The position numbers were made by a program, and so were the translations under genes. Positions 32,987-41,389 of a stretch of 64,000 nt of DNA are shown in pieces; positions within the stretch are counted from its first letter, which is position 1, and each line of letters starts with the position of its first letter. Source of the DNA: DATLCF01 sp035526505 (GTDB lineage Bacteria; Patescibacteriota; Saccharimonadia; Saccharimonadales; UBA4665). The notes under the pieces were generated by a model that searched no databases, was not told the DNA's origin, and saw only the letters and a list, made by a program, of their open reading frames with translations. The stretch covers positions 248,001-312,000 of the forward strand of contig DATLCF010000001.1 in assembly GCA_035526505.1 (NCBI GenBank). Reading direction: 5' to 3'.

Positions 32987-34093
32987 ATGACCAAACGCGA
33001 TTATTACGAAATACTAGGTGTAGCCAAAAACGCCAGCGCTGATGAAATCAAAAAGGCGTTTAGGCAAGCTGCTATAAAATACCACCCGGACAAAGAGGGT
33101 GGTGACGAGGCCAAGTTCAAGGAGGTTAACGAGGCCTACGAAGTGCTGAAGGACTCGTCCAAGCGCCAGCGCTACGACCAGTTCGGCCACGCCGGCGTGG
33201 GTGGGGCCAGCGGTGCGCCGGGCGGCAATCCGTTTGAGGGCTTTGGTGGCGGTGGCGGTCAGAACATCAATTTTGATTTTGGCGATCTGGGCCTGGGTGA
33301 TATATTTGGCAGCTTTTTTGGTGGCGGCCAACGCGGCAAACAACAACGCGCGCAAGGACGTGACGTAGAAACCAAAATAGACATCACCTTTGAAGACGCC
33401 GTGTTTGGCGCCGAAACCGAACTGCACCTGAACCTGGACGATACCTGCCAACATTGTAATGGCACCACAGTGGAACCTGGCTCGTCCTTGAAAACCTGCG
33501 ACCATTGCGGTGGATCTGGCCAAATTACCAATGTAATGCAAACCATTTTTGGTAACATCCAACAAGCTGCACCCTGTCCAAAGTGCAAAGGCCGAGGCAA
33601 AATACCGGAAAAAGTGTGCAGTGTGTGCCATGGCCGCGGTGTGCAAAAGCGTGCGCAGCATATCAAGCTAAAGGTGCCGGCCGGCATTGATGATGGCGCT
33701 GTTATCCGTTTGCGCGAACATGGCGAGGCCATTGCCAACGGCCCCAAGGGTGACCTGTATGTGAATATTCGGGTTAAACCACACAAACGCTTTACCCGTG
33801 AGGGCGATTTAATATTAAGCCAGGAACACATTGGCATGGTAGAGGCAGCCCTGGGTACGGAAATAGATGTTGATACCGTGGACGGCCCGGTGCGCATGAA
33901 AATTCCGCCTGGCACCCAAAGCGGCACCGACTTTAAGCTAAGTAACCATGGTGTACCACACCTGCGCAGCAGCACCCGCGGCAGCCACATTGTAACTATT
34001 ATCGTGGATACGCCCACCAAGCTCACAAAGCACCAAAAAGAATTACTCGAAGAGTTTAGCCAGCCCGGGCAAAAACGTAGTTTTTGGGCCTAG
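32987..34093 (+). CDS. dnaJ: Co-chaperone DnaJ (Hsp40)
   Basis: The 368-aa type I Hsp40 has a J domain with YHPDK (HPD about 33-35). A Gly/Phe-rich linker (about 78-115) is followed by four zinc-binding CxxCxGxG-type repeats (CQHCNGT, CDHCGGSG, CPKCKGRG, CSVCHGRG, about 148-210) and the C-terminal substrate domains. It stimulates DnaK ATP hydrolysis and delivers clients. The length is normal. Confidence 0.97.
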   Translation: MTKRDYYEILGVAKNASADEIKKAFRQAAIKYHPDKEGGDEAKFKEVNEAYEVLKDSSKRQRYDQFGHAGVGGASGAPGGNPFEGFGGGGGQNINFDFGDLGLGDIFGSFFGGGQRGKQQRAQGRDVETKIDITFEDAVFGAETELHLNLDDTCQHCNGTTVEPGSSLKTCDHCGGSGQITNVMQTIFGNIQQAAPCPKCKGRGKIPEKVCSVCHGRGVQKRAQHIKLKVPAGIDDGAVIRLREHGEAIANGPKGDLYVNIRVKPHKRFTREGDLILSQEHIGMVEAALGTEIDVDTVDGPVRMKIPPGTQSGTDFKLSNHGVPHLRSSTRGSHIVTIIVDTPTKLTKHQKELLEEFSQPGQKRSFWA

Positions 34094-34095
34094 AT

Positions 34096-35943
34096 ATGGA
34101 AGCAGTGCAGGCGCCGCTTTGGCCATATAGCGAGCGAAACGGAGTAGGTGCCGAGGCTCAGGTGCAACACTTGTTTGATGAACCCGAGATTGTACTGACT
34201 GCCGAAGAAGAAAGGGCAGCCCGGGGTTTTGCCCATGGCTTGTTCGAAGGATATATTGACGAAGGGTTATACTGCGGATCACCTTACAACCTGGAGGCTA
34301 TTACCCAAACATCTGTTTTGCCTACGCAACAAGCATTCTACCCTGCATACTTTAAGACCGATAAGGGGCGCCAGGATGCTGCCGTGCTTGGCATAGTACC
34401 GGATGCGCCCTTGGATGAATTGGCCTACAAACTATACGAGGTGGCGACCATGCATACGGTACCCACCGAAACACGCCAAGACGTAGCGACCAAAAGCGCC
34501 AAATGGTTTCGGCAAGAAATGGCCGAACAATTGGCGCGCGATCCTGCCGATGATGCAAACTACATTGAGCCGCAAGAAATAAAAACCAACGACAACCCAC
34601 AAGAATTGCTTGATAAGCTTGCGGACTTGCAGCAGTACAGGATGTTTTACCGGGCAGTATTCAAAAGTATAAAACAGGAAAGTCCTTCCCATTTACATGA
34701 GGCTAAGGAAGCATTACTACGCTGCTATATGCGCAAGCTAAATAACCGCCTAGCATTTTATTATCCAGACGCTATTGAGTTATCACAACAGCTGGCTCAT
34801 GGGCCCCAAACAGCGCAAACTATTACTTTCGCCCAGCGCTTGCAAGAAGTACTACCCATTGCAGCCAGGGCGTTTCAAAAAGAGCAAGCACAGCAGGCGC
34901 AGTCGCTAAACGCCGGGCCCGACGATTTTATACGTCGCCTTGACTTAGTACGTAATGGTGCCGCCTGGCACAATGAACAGCTTTTGCCTGTCAGCCACGA
35001 GGTTGCCGCTTTGGCGGCGCGCTATACCGTGCATGAAACGGCTCGAGAACTCGCTCCTGAGGCACTATTTTCGTCTCAGGAGATTGCACGCATGGATGCC
35101 ACTGTATGGGCTGCAGACGATATGGAGCGATTTAACAAGGCGGTACTTGCCGACCGGGGGCAGCTGAGTGCCTATGAAACTACATGGAAGCAAGTTGATA
35201 AACGTAGTGGCGCTGCCCCTGATAGTAAGTGGCAGGTGGTAGTGCACCCCCATGTAAAATCCCTGACGGTTGTAGGTTCTAAGCGCGTCATAAAAATACC
35301 AGCCGATTTTGAGCGTCCCCTAACCCAAATAGGGCCCCCAAGTGGTGCGCTGCCGGTAAGCGCCCACGAACAAACGCATGCATTACAGAATGACTTTGAC
35401 CAAGAAATGGCACAACAAATACCACTTGCCAAAATTAAAGGTGCCCGGTACCTTACAATGCGCGAAATGGGCGGTATTGACCAAGAACGCGACATACAAG
35501 CTGCATTGGGGCGTGTCCGCCCCACTAATTTTCATAGTTTAGAGGCTTTGCAGGTAAAGTTGGCAGGCGGTACTATGCTGCAGGCCATGCGTGCTTTTTA
35601 CAATTCGCGCGTCGCAGGCAGGCAAATGAGTGCAAAGCAGCTTGTCAGTGCCCGCATGGCTGCCGTAAAAGGTACGCTGCGACTCTACAATAGGGGCGGA
35701 CATGATTCGCAACCTTTGGATTACATTGAACAGGAGCTTATAATGCAGGCCTTGCAGCCTTTGCCCGCACAGCAGCGCAAGGCGATAAGTATTGCCGGTG
35801 GCAGTTTTTCGCTCGCCGATATGGCGGATTTGCATCGCGTGGGCTTACTGGAAATACCCAAGCAGACCGCTAGTAACCCTGCTGCCGATGCGCTGCGTGT
35901 TTTTAGGGAACAGTTTTTGCCAGGCATTATGGCACAACAGTAA
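34096..35943 (+). CDS. Unknown HExxH zincin-like protein linked to dnaJ
   Basis: This 615-aa soluble protein begins 2 nt after the dnaJ stop. A zinc-protease-type motif HEQTH (about residue 428, in PVSAHEQTHALQNDF) follows a beta segment KRVIKIPADF. A downstream acidic MGGIDQERDIQ could supply a third ligand, as in DUF1704 / MATCAP-type carboxypeptidases; that assignment is tentative. The N-terminal 350 residues are helical. It may be a stress-induced protease or peptidase expressed with the chaperones. Confidence 0.55.
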   Translation: MEAVQAPLWPYSERNGVGAEAQVQHLFDEPEIVLTAEEERAARGFAHGLFEGYIDEGLYCGSPYNLEAITQTSVLPTQQAFYPAYFKTDKGRQDAAVLGIVPDAPLDELAYKLYEVATMHTVPTETRQDVATKSAKWFRQEMAEQLARDPADDANYIEPQEIKTNDNPQELLDKLADLQQYRMFYRAVFKSIKQESPSHLHEAKEALLRCYMRKLNNRLAFYYPDAIELSQQLAHGPQTAQTITFAQRLQEVLPIAARAFQKEQAQQAQSLNAGPDDFIRRLDLVRNGAAWHNEQLLPVSHEVAALAARYTVHETARELAPEALFSSQEIARMDATVWAADDMERFNKAVLADRGQLSAYETTWKQVDKRSGAAPDSKWQVVVHPHVKSLTVVGSKRVIKIPADFERPLTQIGPPSGALPVSAHEQTHALQNDFDQEMAQQIPLAKIKGARYLTMREMGGIDQERDIQAALGRVRPTNFHSLEALQVKLAGGTMLQAMRAFYNSRVAGRQMSAKQLVSARMAAVKGTLRLYNRGGHDSQPLDYIEQELIMQALQPLPAQQRKAISIAGGSFSLADMADLHRVGLLEIPKQTASNPAADALRVFREQFLPGIMAQQ

Positions 35944-36064
35944 CCCAGTAGGTGGGCTGTACAAGCCACTTGCTGAGCATATAATGGCCGTAGGTGGGTA
36001 TATCTTTGCCGCCCAAGCACGACCTACTCACGCTAGATCATCCTAAACAAGACGTAGGTAGATG

Positions 36065-36093
36065 TAGACAATTTTATACAAATATGTTAAAAT
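36065..36093 (+). promoter_or_regulatory. Promoter of the protease/ATP-grasp operon
   Basis: A -35 TAGACA (36065-36070), a 17-bp spacer and a -10 TAAAAT (36088-36093) with TGT before it. The predicted start near 36100 leaves a short leader with GGAGGT before the ATG at 36129. Confidence 0.6.
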
Positions 36094-36128
36094 TAATGTA
36101 ATTAGCAAACAAAGTAGCGGAGGTGGTC

Positions 36129-37475
36129 ATGGCAGCACGGCACCGCACCAAAGATATAATTGGTACAACCGAAACCATTGACTTTCCGGACCTTGGGCTG
36201 TTTGCCATACCTACCAAAATTGATACTGGCGCGGATAGCTCTGCCATTTGGGCTACAAACATACAGATTACGCCGGAAGGCCTTAGTTTTACCTTGTTTG
36301 GCCCGGGCAGGCGGTATTACACGGGTAAACCAATTGTGGTGCAGGTGTACCGAACCGCATCGGTTAAAAACTCGTTTGGAACTGTCGAATTTCGCTACAA
36401 AGTACGCTTGCTGCTGCGGGTAGGCGACCGCAAAATTCACGGTTGGTTCACGCTGTCGGATCGCGCGGGCATGCAGTATCCCATATTGCTGGGCCGCAGG
36501 CTGCTTAAGAATAAATTTGTTGTAGATGTTAGCCAGGCTAAATTGCAAAGCAACCAGGCGCGCCCTAAGCGTGTGTTGGTTATTGCCTCGCAGCAAAAAA
36601 ACTTGCAGCAATTTGTAAGCGAAGTGGCTGGGCATATGTCGACCGAGGTCGAGGTAGTAGCCCGCGGTTACCAACAGCTTGCTTTTTGGATCGAGCCCGG
36701 GCACGTGGTGGTACGCGAAACGTTAACCAACCAAGATATTGCCGATTTTGACTTTGTGTATTTTAAATCGCACAAACGCTATTACTCATTCGCTGTGGCC
36801 TGCGCCCAATATCTGGCTTTTAAACACGTACCGTTTATAGACCAGGAACTTTTAACCCATGTTTCGTATGATAAATTATCGGAAACCATGCGGCTGGCTA
36901 TCCATGGTGTTGCTGTGCCTAGGACCTTTTGTGCGGCCGCCGGGCAACTGAAGCGTCACTTTGCCGGTGTGCTAACCCAGTGGGGCGCTCCCCTGGTATG
37001 TAAAGAAATCGCCTCTAACCGTGGGCACAACAATTATCTTATAGAAAATGCCACGCAGTTGGACAAAATCCTGGCCAATGCCAACGATACCGACCATTTT
37101 ATGGTCCAGGCATATATACCTAACCAAGGGTACTTACGGGCCTACGTGTTTGGCAAGAACGTGTCGATGGTAGTGCAGCGTACGCCAGTACCGCACCACA
37201 ACCCCCGCAAGCGCCATCTTAATAACCCCCGCGGTGGCGAAAACGCGCACATTGTTCCGGCCTCTAATGTGCCCTCGGCCGTATTTGACGCTGCAGTGCG
37301 GGCAACCAAACTTATGGAGCGGCAGGTGGCTGGGGTGGATATTATCCAAAATGCACATTCCAAGGAGTGGGTGGTACTGGAAGTAAACGCCGCACCGCAA
37401 CTACGGGATGGTTCGTACACTAAAGAAAAACGGGCTGCACTTGCAAAATTTATTGACATTGAGCTCAAACGGTAG
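36129..37475 (+). CDS. RimB-like aspartic protease domain fused to an ATP-grasp ligase
   Basis: The 449-aa protein joins two modules. Residues 1-140 match the ATP-dependent zinc protease / RimB (PF05618-type) retropepsin-like fold, with the active-site-like KIDTGADSSAI (D32-T-G-A) and YPILLGRRLL. Residues 150-448 are a RimK-like ATP-grasp domain (VCKEIASNRGHNNYLI, AYIPNQGYLRAYVFG, VAGVDI, LEVNAAPQ). RimK adds glutamates to ribosomal protein S6 and RimB is associated with it, so this fusion may add and remove peptide-bonded residues on one target. It is followed 12 nt later by a stand-alone RimK-like gene. Confidence 0.78.
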   Translation: MAARHRTKDIIGTTETIDFPDLGLFAIPTKIDTGADSSAIWATNIQITPEGLSFTLFGPGRRYYTGKPIVVQVYRTASVKNSFGTVEFRYKVRLLLRVGDRKIHGWFTLSDRAGMQYPILLGRRLLKNKFVVDVSQAKLQSNQARPKRVLVIASQQKNLQQFVSEVAGHMSTEVEVVARGYQQLAFWIEPGHVVVRETLTNQDIADFDFVYFKSHKRYYSFAVACAQYLAFKHVPFIDQELLTHVSYDKLSETMRLAIHGVAVPRTFCAAAGQLKRHFAGVLTQWGAPLVCKEIASNRGHNNYLIENATQLDKILANANDTDHFMVQAYIPNQGYLRAYVFGKNVSMVVQRTPVPHHNPRKRHLNNPRGGENAHIVPASNVPSAVFDAAVRATKLMERQVAGVDIIQNAHSKEWVVLEVNAAPQLRDGSYTKEKRAALAKFIDIELKR

Positions 37476-37487
37476 GAGGCTATCTGT

Positions 37488-38393
37488 ATGAAGATTGCAA
37501 TTTTGTCCAGGGGGGCAGCTAACTATACTACCAAGCGGCTTAAGGAAGAGGCAATCAGCCGGGGCCACGAAGTAAGTGTTATTAACTATTCCAAGTGTTA
37601 CATGACCATCGAAAAGGGTAACCCGGTGGTGTATTACCAGGGAAAAGTACTGGAGGGTTTTGATGCTATTATCCCCCGTATTGCGCAGTCATACACCAAG
37701 TACGGATCGGCAGTGGTGCGACAGTTTGAAATGCGCGATACCTATACCACGGCCAAGTCGATCGCCATTAACCGTTCCCGCGATAAACTGCGCGCCATGC
37801 AGCTGCTAGCCAAGGCAGGTGTAGGTATCCCCAAGACCGTATTTGCATACGAAACCGTGGATTTGGACGATGTTATCCAAAAAGCCGGTGGCGCACCGTT
37901 AATTGTTAAGGTAGCCCGCGGTACCCACGGCAACGGTGTGGTGCTGGCCGAAACCACCAAGGCGGCCATGGCGGTAATGCAAGCTTTTTATGTTGAAGGC
38001 GTAAGCTTTCTGGTGCAGGAATTTGTCAAAGAGTCGGCTGGCGAAGACATCCGTGCCCTGGTAGTCGGCAGCAAGGTAGTGGCCAGTATTAAGCGCCAAA
38101 GCCTGGATGACGATTTTCGGTCCAATACCCACCAAGGCGGCGTAGGTGTGCCGGTTAAACTAACGCCAGAAGAAGAGCGTACTGCGGTTAAGGCCGCCAA
38201 AGCCATGGGCTTGCCCATTTGCGGTGTAGACATGATGCGATCCAGCCGCGGCCCCCTGGTGCTCGAAGTCAACTCATCCGCCAGCATTAAAACCCCCGAA
38301 CAGTTAACTAACCGCAATGTGGCAGCTAAAATAATCGAGTATATCGAACAAAATGCCAAACAGCGTAATCGCAAGGATAAAGTCGGCGCTTAA
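37488..38393 (+). CDS. rimK: RimK-family ATP-grasp ligase
   Basis: The 301-aa ligase has an N-terminal pre-ATP-grasp domain (MKIAILSRG; FDAIIPRIAQSYTKYG) and the ATP-grasp core of RimK (PLIVKVARGTHGNGV, FLVQEFVKESAGEDIRALVVG, FRSNTHQGG, GVDMMRSSRGPLVLEVNSS). The family adds Glu to the C-terminus of ribosomal protein S6 or to other acceptors. The length equals E. coli RimK (300 aa). AGGAGG lies 8 nt upstream. With the upstream fusion protein it makes a two-ligase, one-protease operon. Confidence 0.88.
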   Translation: MKIAILSRGAANYTTKRLKEEAISRGHEVSVINYSKCYMTIEKGNPVVYYQGKVLEGFDAIIPRIAQSYTKYGSAVVRQFEMRDTYTTAKSIAINRSRDKLRAMQLLAKAGVGIPKTVFAYETVDLDDVIQKAGGAPLIVKVARGTHGNGVVLAETTKAAMAVMQAFYVEGVSFLVQEFVKESAGEDIRALVVGSKVVASIKRQSLDDDFRSNTHQGGVGVPVKLTPEEERTAVKAAKAMGLPICGVDMMRSSRGPLVLEVNSSASIKTPEQLTNRNVAAKIIEYIEQNAKQRNRKDKVGA

Positions 38394-38820
38394 GAATCCT
38401 GCCGTTAGTGTAGGTGCGGTAGCTCTTATGCTACTGGGCGGTGTATTGGTTGTGTTCAATGAGCCGTCTGCTAAAAGCCTGCGTGTTAGTGGTCGGACCT
38501 TTAAGCTGGAAGTTGCCCAGACGCCCCAGGCTCAGGCTAAAGGCTTGGGCGGCCGCAGCTCGTTGTCGGCCAACCGGGGTATGTTATTTGTATTTGGCGA
38601 CGAAGCGCCGCGTTGTTTTTGGATGAAGGATACACATTTCCCCCTAGACATCATCTGGCTGAATGAACGCAAACAGGTCGTAAGCATGGAGACCAACGTG
38701 TCACCCCGTACTTATCCGCGCAGTTTTTGCCCGGAAGATGCCGCCCAGTACGTCATTGAGCTAAGCGCGGGCCAGGCCATTGCCGCGCACATTCAAGACG
38801 GCCAGCACCTCGATTTCTAG
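38353..38820 (+). CDS. DUF192-family exported protein
   Basis: This 155-aa protein has an N-terminal membrane/signal helix (about 16-35, AVSVGAVALMLLGGVLVVF). The DUF192 domain follows: VAQTPQAQAKGLGGRSSL, RGMLFVF, CFWMKDTHFPLDIIWL and a CPEDAAQYVIEL segment. The function of DUF192 is not known; it is usually extracytoplasmic. It overlaps the rimK 3' end by 41 bp in another frame, so translation is probably coupled. Confidence 0.8.
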   Translation: MPNSVIARIKSALKNPAVSVGAVALMLLGGVLVVFNEPSAKSLRVSGRTFKLEVAQTPQAQAKGLGGRSSLSANRGMLFVFGDEAPRCFWMKDTHFPLDIIWLNERKQVVSMETNVSPRTYPRSFCPEDAAQYVIELSAGQAIAAHIQDGQHLDF

Positions 38821-38863
38821 GCAAGACACCGGCCTAAACCGCTCATGGTATTATGAAAGCATC

Positions 38864-39355
38864 ATGCCTGACAATATTACTCTGCTGGTAGCACTGGTAG
38901 TGCCCGTGGTGTTATTTGTAGGCCTGCGTATTAACGCAGTTATGGTGTTTCTAAGCCTATGCTTGGGCGAAGTGCTGGTGCGCTATGTATCCGATGACGC
39001 CAATGTTATGCTTAATCTGTTTTCGTCGCACCAACCCGGCACTGTCAGTAAAAGCACACTGCAGATAGCTCTCTTGCTGCTGCCGGCAGTACTAACCAGC
39101 GTGTTTATGATATTTAGTATGCACGGGCGTATGCGAGTGGTACTGAATGTGCTACCGGCTGCCGCTGCATCCTTGTTGGGTATACTGTTGGCAGTGCCGC
39201 TGCTGCCGCCGGGCCTGCGCCACAACTTGCAGGCGCAAGATGCCTGGCACTATCTTATTCACGCCCAGGCGCTCATTGTGGGCGTAGGTGCGCTTACCAG
39301 TCTTCTATTTTTATGGATGCAGCGCCATCACCAGTCCGAACGTCGCAAACGTTGA
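38864..39355 (+). CDS. Membrane protein with about four helices
   Basis: This 163-aa hydrophobic protein has segments at about 4-24, 25-44, 70-92, 98-120 and 133-152 and a basic tail (RHHQSERRKR). No family is recognised. I place the start at the ATG at 38864, which has TGG-TATTAT 9 nt upstream. The longer reading from 38780 overlaps the DUF192 gene and lacks a ribosome-binding site. Confidence 0.6.
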   Translation: MPDNITLLVALVVPVVLFVGLRINAVMVFLSLCLGEVLVRYVSDDANVMLNLFSSHQPGTVSKSTLQIALLLLPAVLTSVFMIFSMHGRMRVVLNVLPAAAASLLGILLAVPLLPPGLRHNLQAQDAWHYLIHAQALIVGVGALTSLLFLWMQRHHQSERRKR

Positions 39356-39489
39356 CTTTTTTGCCAAAATCAGGATAATATAATCTGTTATCCGTCTGTA
39401 AGTGCTCATAGAGAACAGTCCTAAAGCCGCTAGGCTTAAGACGCATTAGGAGGTGATGCTCCCCCCTAAGAAGCGAGCATAGCGAGCGC

Positions 39490-39566
39490 GGGCCCATAGC
39501 TCAGCCGGTTAGAGCAGTAGCCTTTTAAGCTACGTGTCCTGGGTTCGAGTCCCAGTGGGCCCTCCA
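39490..39566 (+). tRNA. tRNA-Lys (UUU anticodon)
   Basis: A 77-nt cloverleaf with encoded CCA. The acceptor stem is GGGCCCA/TGGGCCC, the D arm has AGCTCAGCCGGTTAGAGC, the anticodon loop is CTTTTAA (UUU) and the T arm has GGGTTCGAGTCCC. Its 3' end is duplicated at 41278-41296, marking it as a second integration target. Confidence 0.95.
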
Positions 39567-39590
39567 AATACTATCGCAACAGATAAGCAT

Positions 39591-39620
39591 AAAACGTCAC
39601 CAAATAGGTGGCGTTTTTAT
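39591..39620 (+). terminator. Terminator after tRNA-Lys
   Basis: AAAACGTCACC pairs with GGTGGCGTTTT (39591-39601 with 39607-39617, one G-U pair), followed by T residues. Confidence 0.7.
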
Positions 39621-39660
39621 TTACAGAGGTGGAGTTTATAAACAACAGTAGTGGGTGTTT

Positions 39661-39675
39661 TGCTATACTTCCTGT
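39661..39675 (+). promoter_or_regulatory. Extended -10 promoter, leaderless start of the phosphotransferase
   Basis: TGC-TATACT then 6 nt then the ATG at 39676. Confidence 0.55.
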
Positions 39676-40443
39676 ATGGAAGAAAAGCTTCAGTATGGTT
39701 TCGTAAGCTCGCCGGTGAAAGTTGGCGATACGGTTCGTCGTCAAACCGGCCCATGGACACCCACGGTTCATGCTTTGCTGAGCTATTTGCGAGAACATGG
39801 TTTTGCTCGCTGTCCAATTGTGGAGGGTTTTGATGAGCAAGGCCGAGAAATCTTAAAGTTTATTCCTGGCGATGCGGCAGTCAGGCCGTGGCCGGAGAAT
39901 TTGCGTAACGATGACGGTCTGGTGCAGATGGGCGAAATGCTTCGAGAATATCACGATATTGTAGAGGGCTTTGTGCCGGACGAAAAGGCGGTTTGGCGAA
40001 TTGGATCGGTTGAGTATCGACCGGGACAAATTATCCGGCATGGTGATTTAGGGCCATGGAACACCATATGGCAGGGCAACGAATTAGTAGCTTTGATCGA
40101 CTGGGACTTTATCCAGCCTGGCGAACGGATTGAGGATTTAGCTCAGATGGCGTACTATGCGGTGCCGCTGAGGGGTAAAGATGGTTGGCGACAGGCTGGG
40201 TTTGTCGAACGTCCAGATTTGGCCCAACGGCTTAAAATATTGGTGGAGAGCTATGGCATGTACTCGTCGCACGAGGTCGTTACTTCATTACTAGAATTGT
40301 TGGAAGCTGATAGGGAAGTGGTGCAGCGTTTGGGAGAACAGGGCGTCGAACCTTGGGTGTCATTTTTAAATCGTGGCGACATTGAGGAAAGTACTGCCGA
40401 TAGTAACTGGATTGCCGAAAACAAGGCTGCTTTATTAGTATAA
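39676..40443 (+). CDS. Aminoglycoside-phosphotransferase-family kinase
   Basis: The 255-aa protein has the catalytic loop HGDLGPWNTIW (about 120-130; H-x-D...N pattern) and the metal-binding ALIDWDF (about 136-142) of the APH / choline-kinase fold. A variable N-terminal lobe precedes them. Family members phosphorylate antibiotics or small metabolites. The substrate is unknown, and resistance should not be assumed. I use the ATG at 39676, seven codons inside the longest reading, because of the -10 box 6 nt before it. It is cargo of the tRNA-Lys locus. Confidence 0.82.
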   Translation: MEEKLQYGFVSSPVKVGDTVRRQTGPWTPTVHALLSYLREHGFARCPIVEGFDEQGREILKFIPGDAAVRPWPENLRNDDGLVQMGEMLREYHDIVEGFVPDEKAVWRIGSVEYRPGQIIRHGDLGPWNTIWQGNELVALIDWDFIQPGERIEDLAQMAYYAVPLRGKDGWRQAGFVERPDLAQRLKILVESYGMYSSHEVVTSLLELLEADREVVQRLGEQGVEPWVSFLNRGDIEESTADSNWIAENKAALLV

Positions 40444-40578
40444 CTACCGCTGGGAATGTAGCTCTTTCTCTCGTCGGATAGCCAGCTTATGTTGTGTATA
40501 TCTGCCATCAAGTAACAAACGCCAACGCATCAGTTCATCAACCAAAGTATATAAATTACTTCCTCGGTCGACCTCCAA
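40444..40578 (-). pseudogene. Coding fragment A related to 41087-41275
   Basis: Minus-strand frame reading LEVDRGSNLYTLVDEL, RWRLLLDGRY and IRREKEL to a TAG. It aligns over about 45 residues with fragment B (LEVDRGGSLYTLVNEL, RWRSLLDTRF, KRRKKEL). No start codon or upstream domain is present. It may be the C-terminal tail of a lost integrase-linked gene. Confidence 0.5.
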
Positions 40579-40587
40579 GCATAAGCA

Positions 40588-40625
40588 GTAACAAAAAACT
40601 TCTCACTTGAGAAGTTTTTTGTTAC
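40588..40625. terminator. Perfect bidirectional hairpin terminator
   Basis: A 17-bp perfect stem (40588-40604 with 40609-40625) with loop ACTT and A/T runs in the arms. It separates fragment A from the next cargo gene. Confidence 0.8.
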
Positions 40626-40653
40626 ATGAAGGACTGCTAGACTGTACATAGTA

Positions 40654-41079
40654 ATGAAAAAACATAAACTTCTTTTGGTAGCAGGCGGCCTCGCGCTTGT
40701 GATTGTTGCCAGCCTCGCTGCTTGGGCGCTCGTGAGCACACATCACGAGAATGTAAGTAAGCAGCTACTCCTACAAGAAGCTAGCCGCCTATCACTACCC
40801 AGCGAGTGTGCCGAGCAATACCGCACCTACCAGCCGGGGGGTGTCGACACGAATTCAGGCTGGCATATTGTGTACAAGTGCATGAGCGAACCGCAAACGG
40901 TCGAAGGTGTCGCCGTACATGGCCTGAAAAACAGAGATTACACAGCTATAGGCACCGCCAACGGGAGTGTATCGCACTTCAAAAATAACTACTTTCAGGT
41001 TGATTACGATTTTATCCCAGACTCACCTTCATCGACAACGGTCAGCCTGACAATATATAGGGCCGGCAAAAGCTATTAA
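40654..41079 (+). CDS. Small membrane-anchored extracytoplasmic protein, unknown
   Basis: This 141-aa protein has an N-terminal helix (about 6-27, LLLVAGGLALVIVASLAAWAL) after a KKHK start, then a soluble domain with two cysteines (CAEQYR and YKCMSE) that could form a disulfide. No family is recognised. It lies between the two remnant fragments in the tRNA-Lys locus, so it is likely acquired cargo. A TGC-TAGACT box lies 10 nt before the start. Confidence 0.6.
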   Translation: MKKHKLLLVAGGLALVIVASLAAWALVSTHHENVSKQLLLQEASRLSLPSECAEQYRTYQPGGVDTNSGWHIVYKCMSEPQTVEGVAVHGLKNRDYTAIGTANGSVSHFKNNYFQVDYDFIPDSPSSTTVSLTIYRAGKSY

Positions 41080-41086
41080 TTTGCCA

Positions 41087-41275
41087 TCATACCTTCTCGC
41101 TGACGCACTTCACCGCTGAGGCAGAGAGTTCTTTCTTACGTCGTTTATCCAGCATATGCTGCACGAACCTAGTGTCTAGAAGCGACCTCCAACGCAACAG
41201 TTCGTTTACTAAAGTATATAAACTACCTCCTCGGTCGACCTCCAATAAAAATGCCTCAGCAAAGCGCAGTGGAGC
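41087..41275 (-). pseudogene. Coding fragment B beside the tRNA-Lys 3'-end copy
   Basis: The minus-strand frame is open from the terminator and attachment copy (41296) through LRFAEAFLLEVDRGGSLYTL to a stop at 41087. By topology it equals the left-end tail of the first element, where a recombinase frame would continue in a circular form. The frame itself has no ribosome-binding site. It is homologous to fragment A. Confidence 0.5.
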
Positions 41276-41277
41276 GA

Positions 41278-41296
41278 TCCCAGTGGGTCCTCCAAA
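41278..41296. repeat. Distal attachment-site copy (tRNA-Lys 3' end)
   Basis: 19 bp matching 39550-39568 except for one base. It includes the acceptor 3' strand and CCA of tRNA-Lys but no tRNA body. Confidence 0.7.
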
Positions 41297-41332
41297 GAAA
41301 AGACCCCAGACTTCGCCTGGGGTCTTTTCTTT
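41294..41332. terminator. Perfect hairpin terminator beside the attachment copy
   Basis: A 16-bp perfect stem (41294-41309 with 41317-41332), loop ACTTCGC, A-run before and T-run inside the right arm. It has the same loop as the terminator at 1452-1496. Confidence 0.82.
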
Positions 41333-41389
41333 AAAAGTGATCACTTGGCTGGTGCTCAAACCGTTCTTTGGAGGAATCTAGGTGAAGGG

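Larger units (their letters stand above)
39567..41296. mobile_element. Accretion locus downstream of tRNA-Lys (remnants of integrated elements)
   Basis: A 19-bp copy of the tRNA-Lys 3' end with one mismatch (39550-39568 and 41278-41296) bounds this segment. Inside are a phosphotransferase, a membrane-anchored protein and two related coding fragments reading leftward (40444-40578 and 41087-41275). A hairpin terminator lies beside each fragment. No recombinase remains. The layout matches two successive insertions that have lost their integrase genes. Confidence 0.6.

Noticed and set aside
39460..39489. Tiny reading frame (about 8 codons with two Lys codons) just before tRNA-Lys, after AGGAGGTGATG
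   Set aside because: The GGAGG to ATG distance is only 2 nt, too short for initiation. The sequence is more likely part of the tRNA precursor leader.
39676..40443. Antibiotic-resistance determinant
   Set aside because: The APH fold covers many small-molecule kinases, and nothing here identifies an antibiotic substrate.
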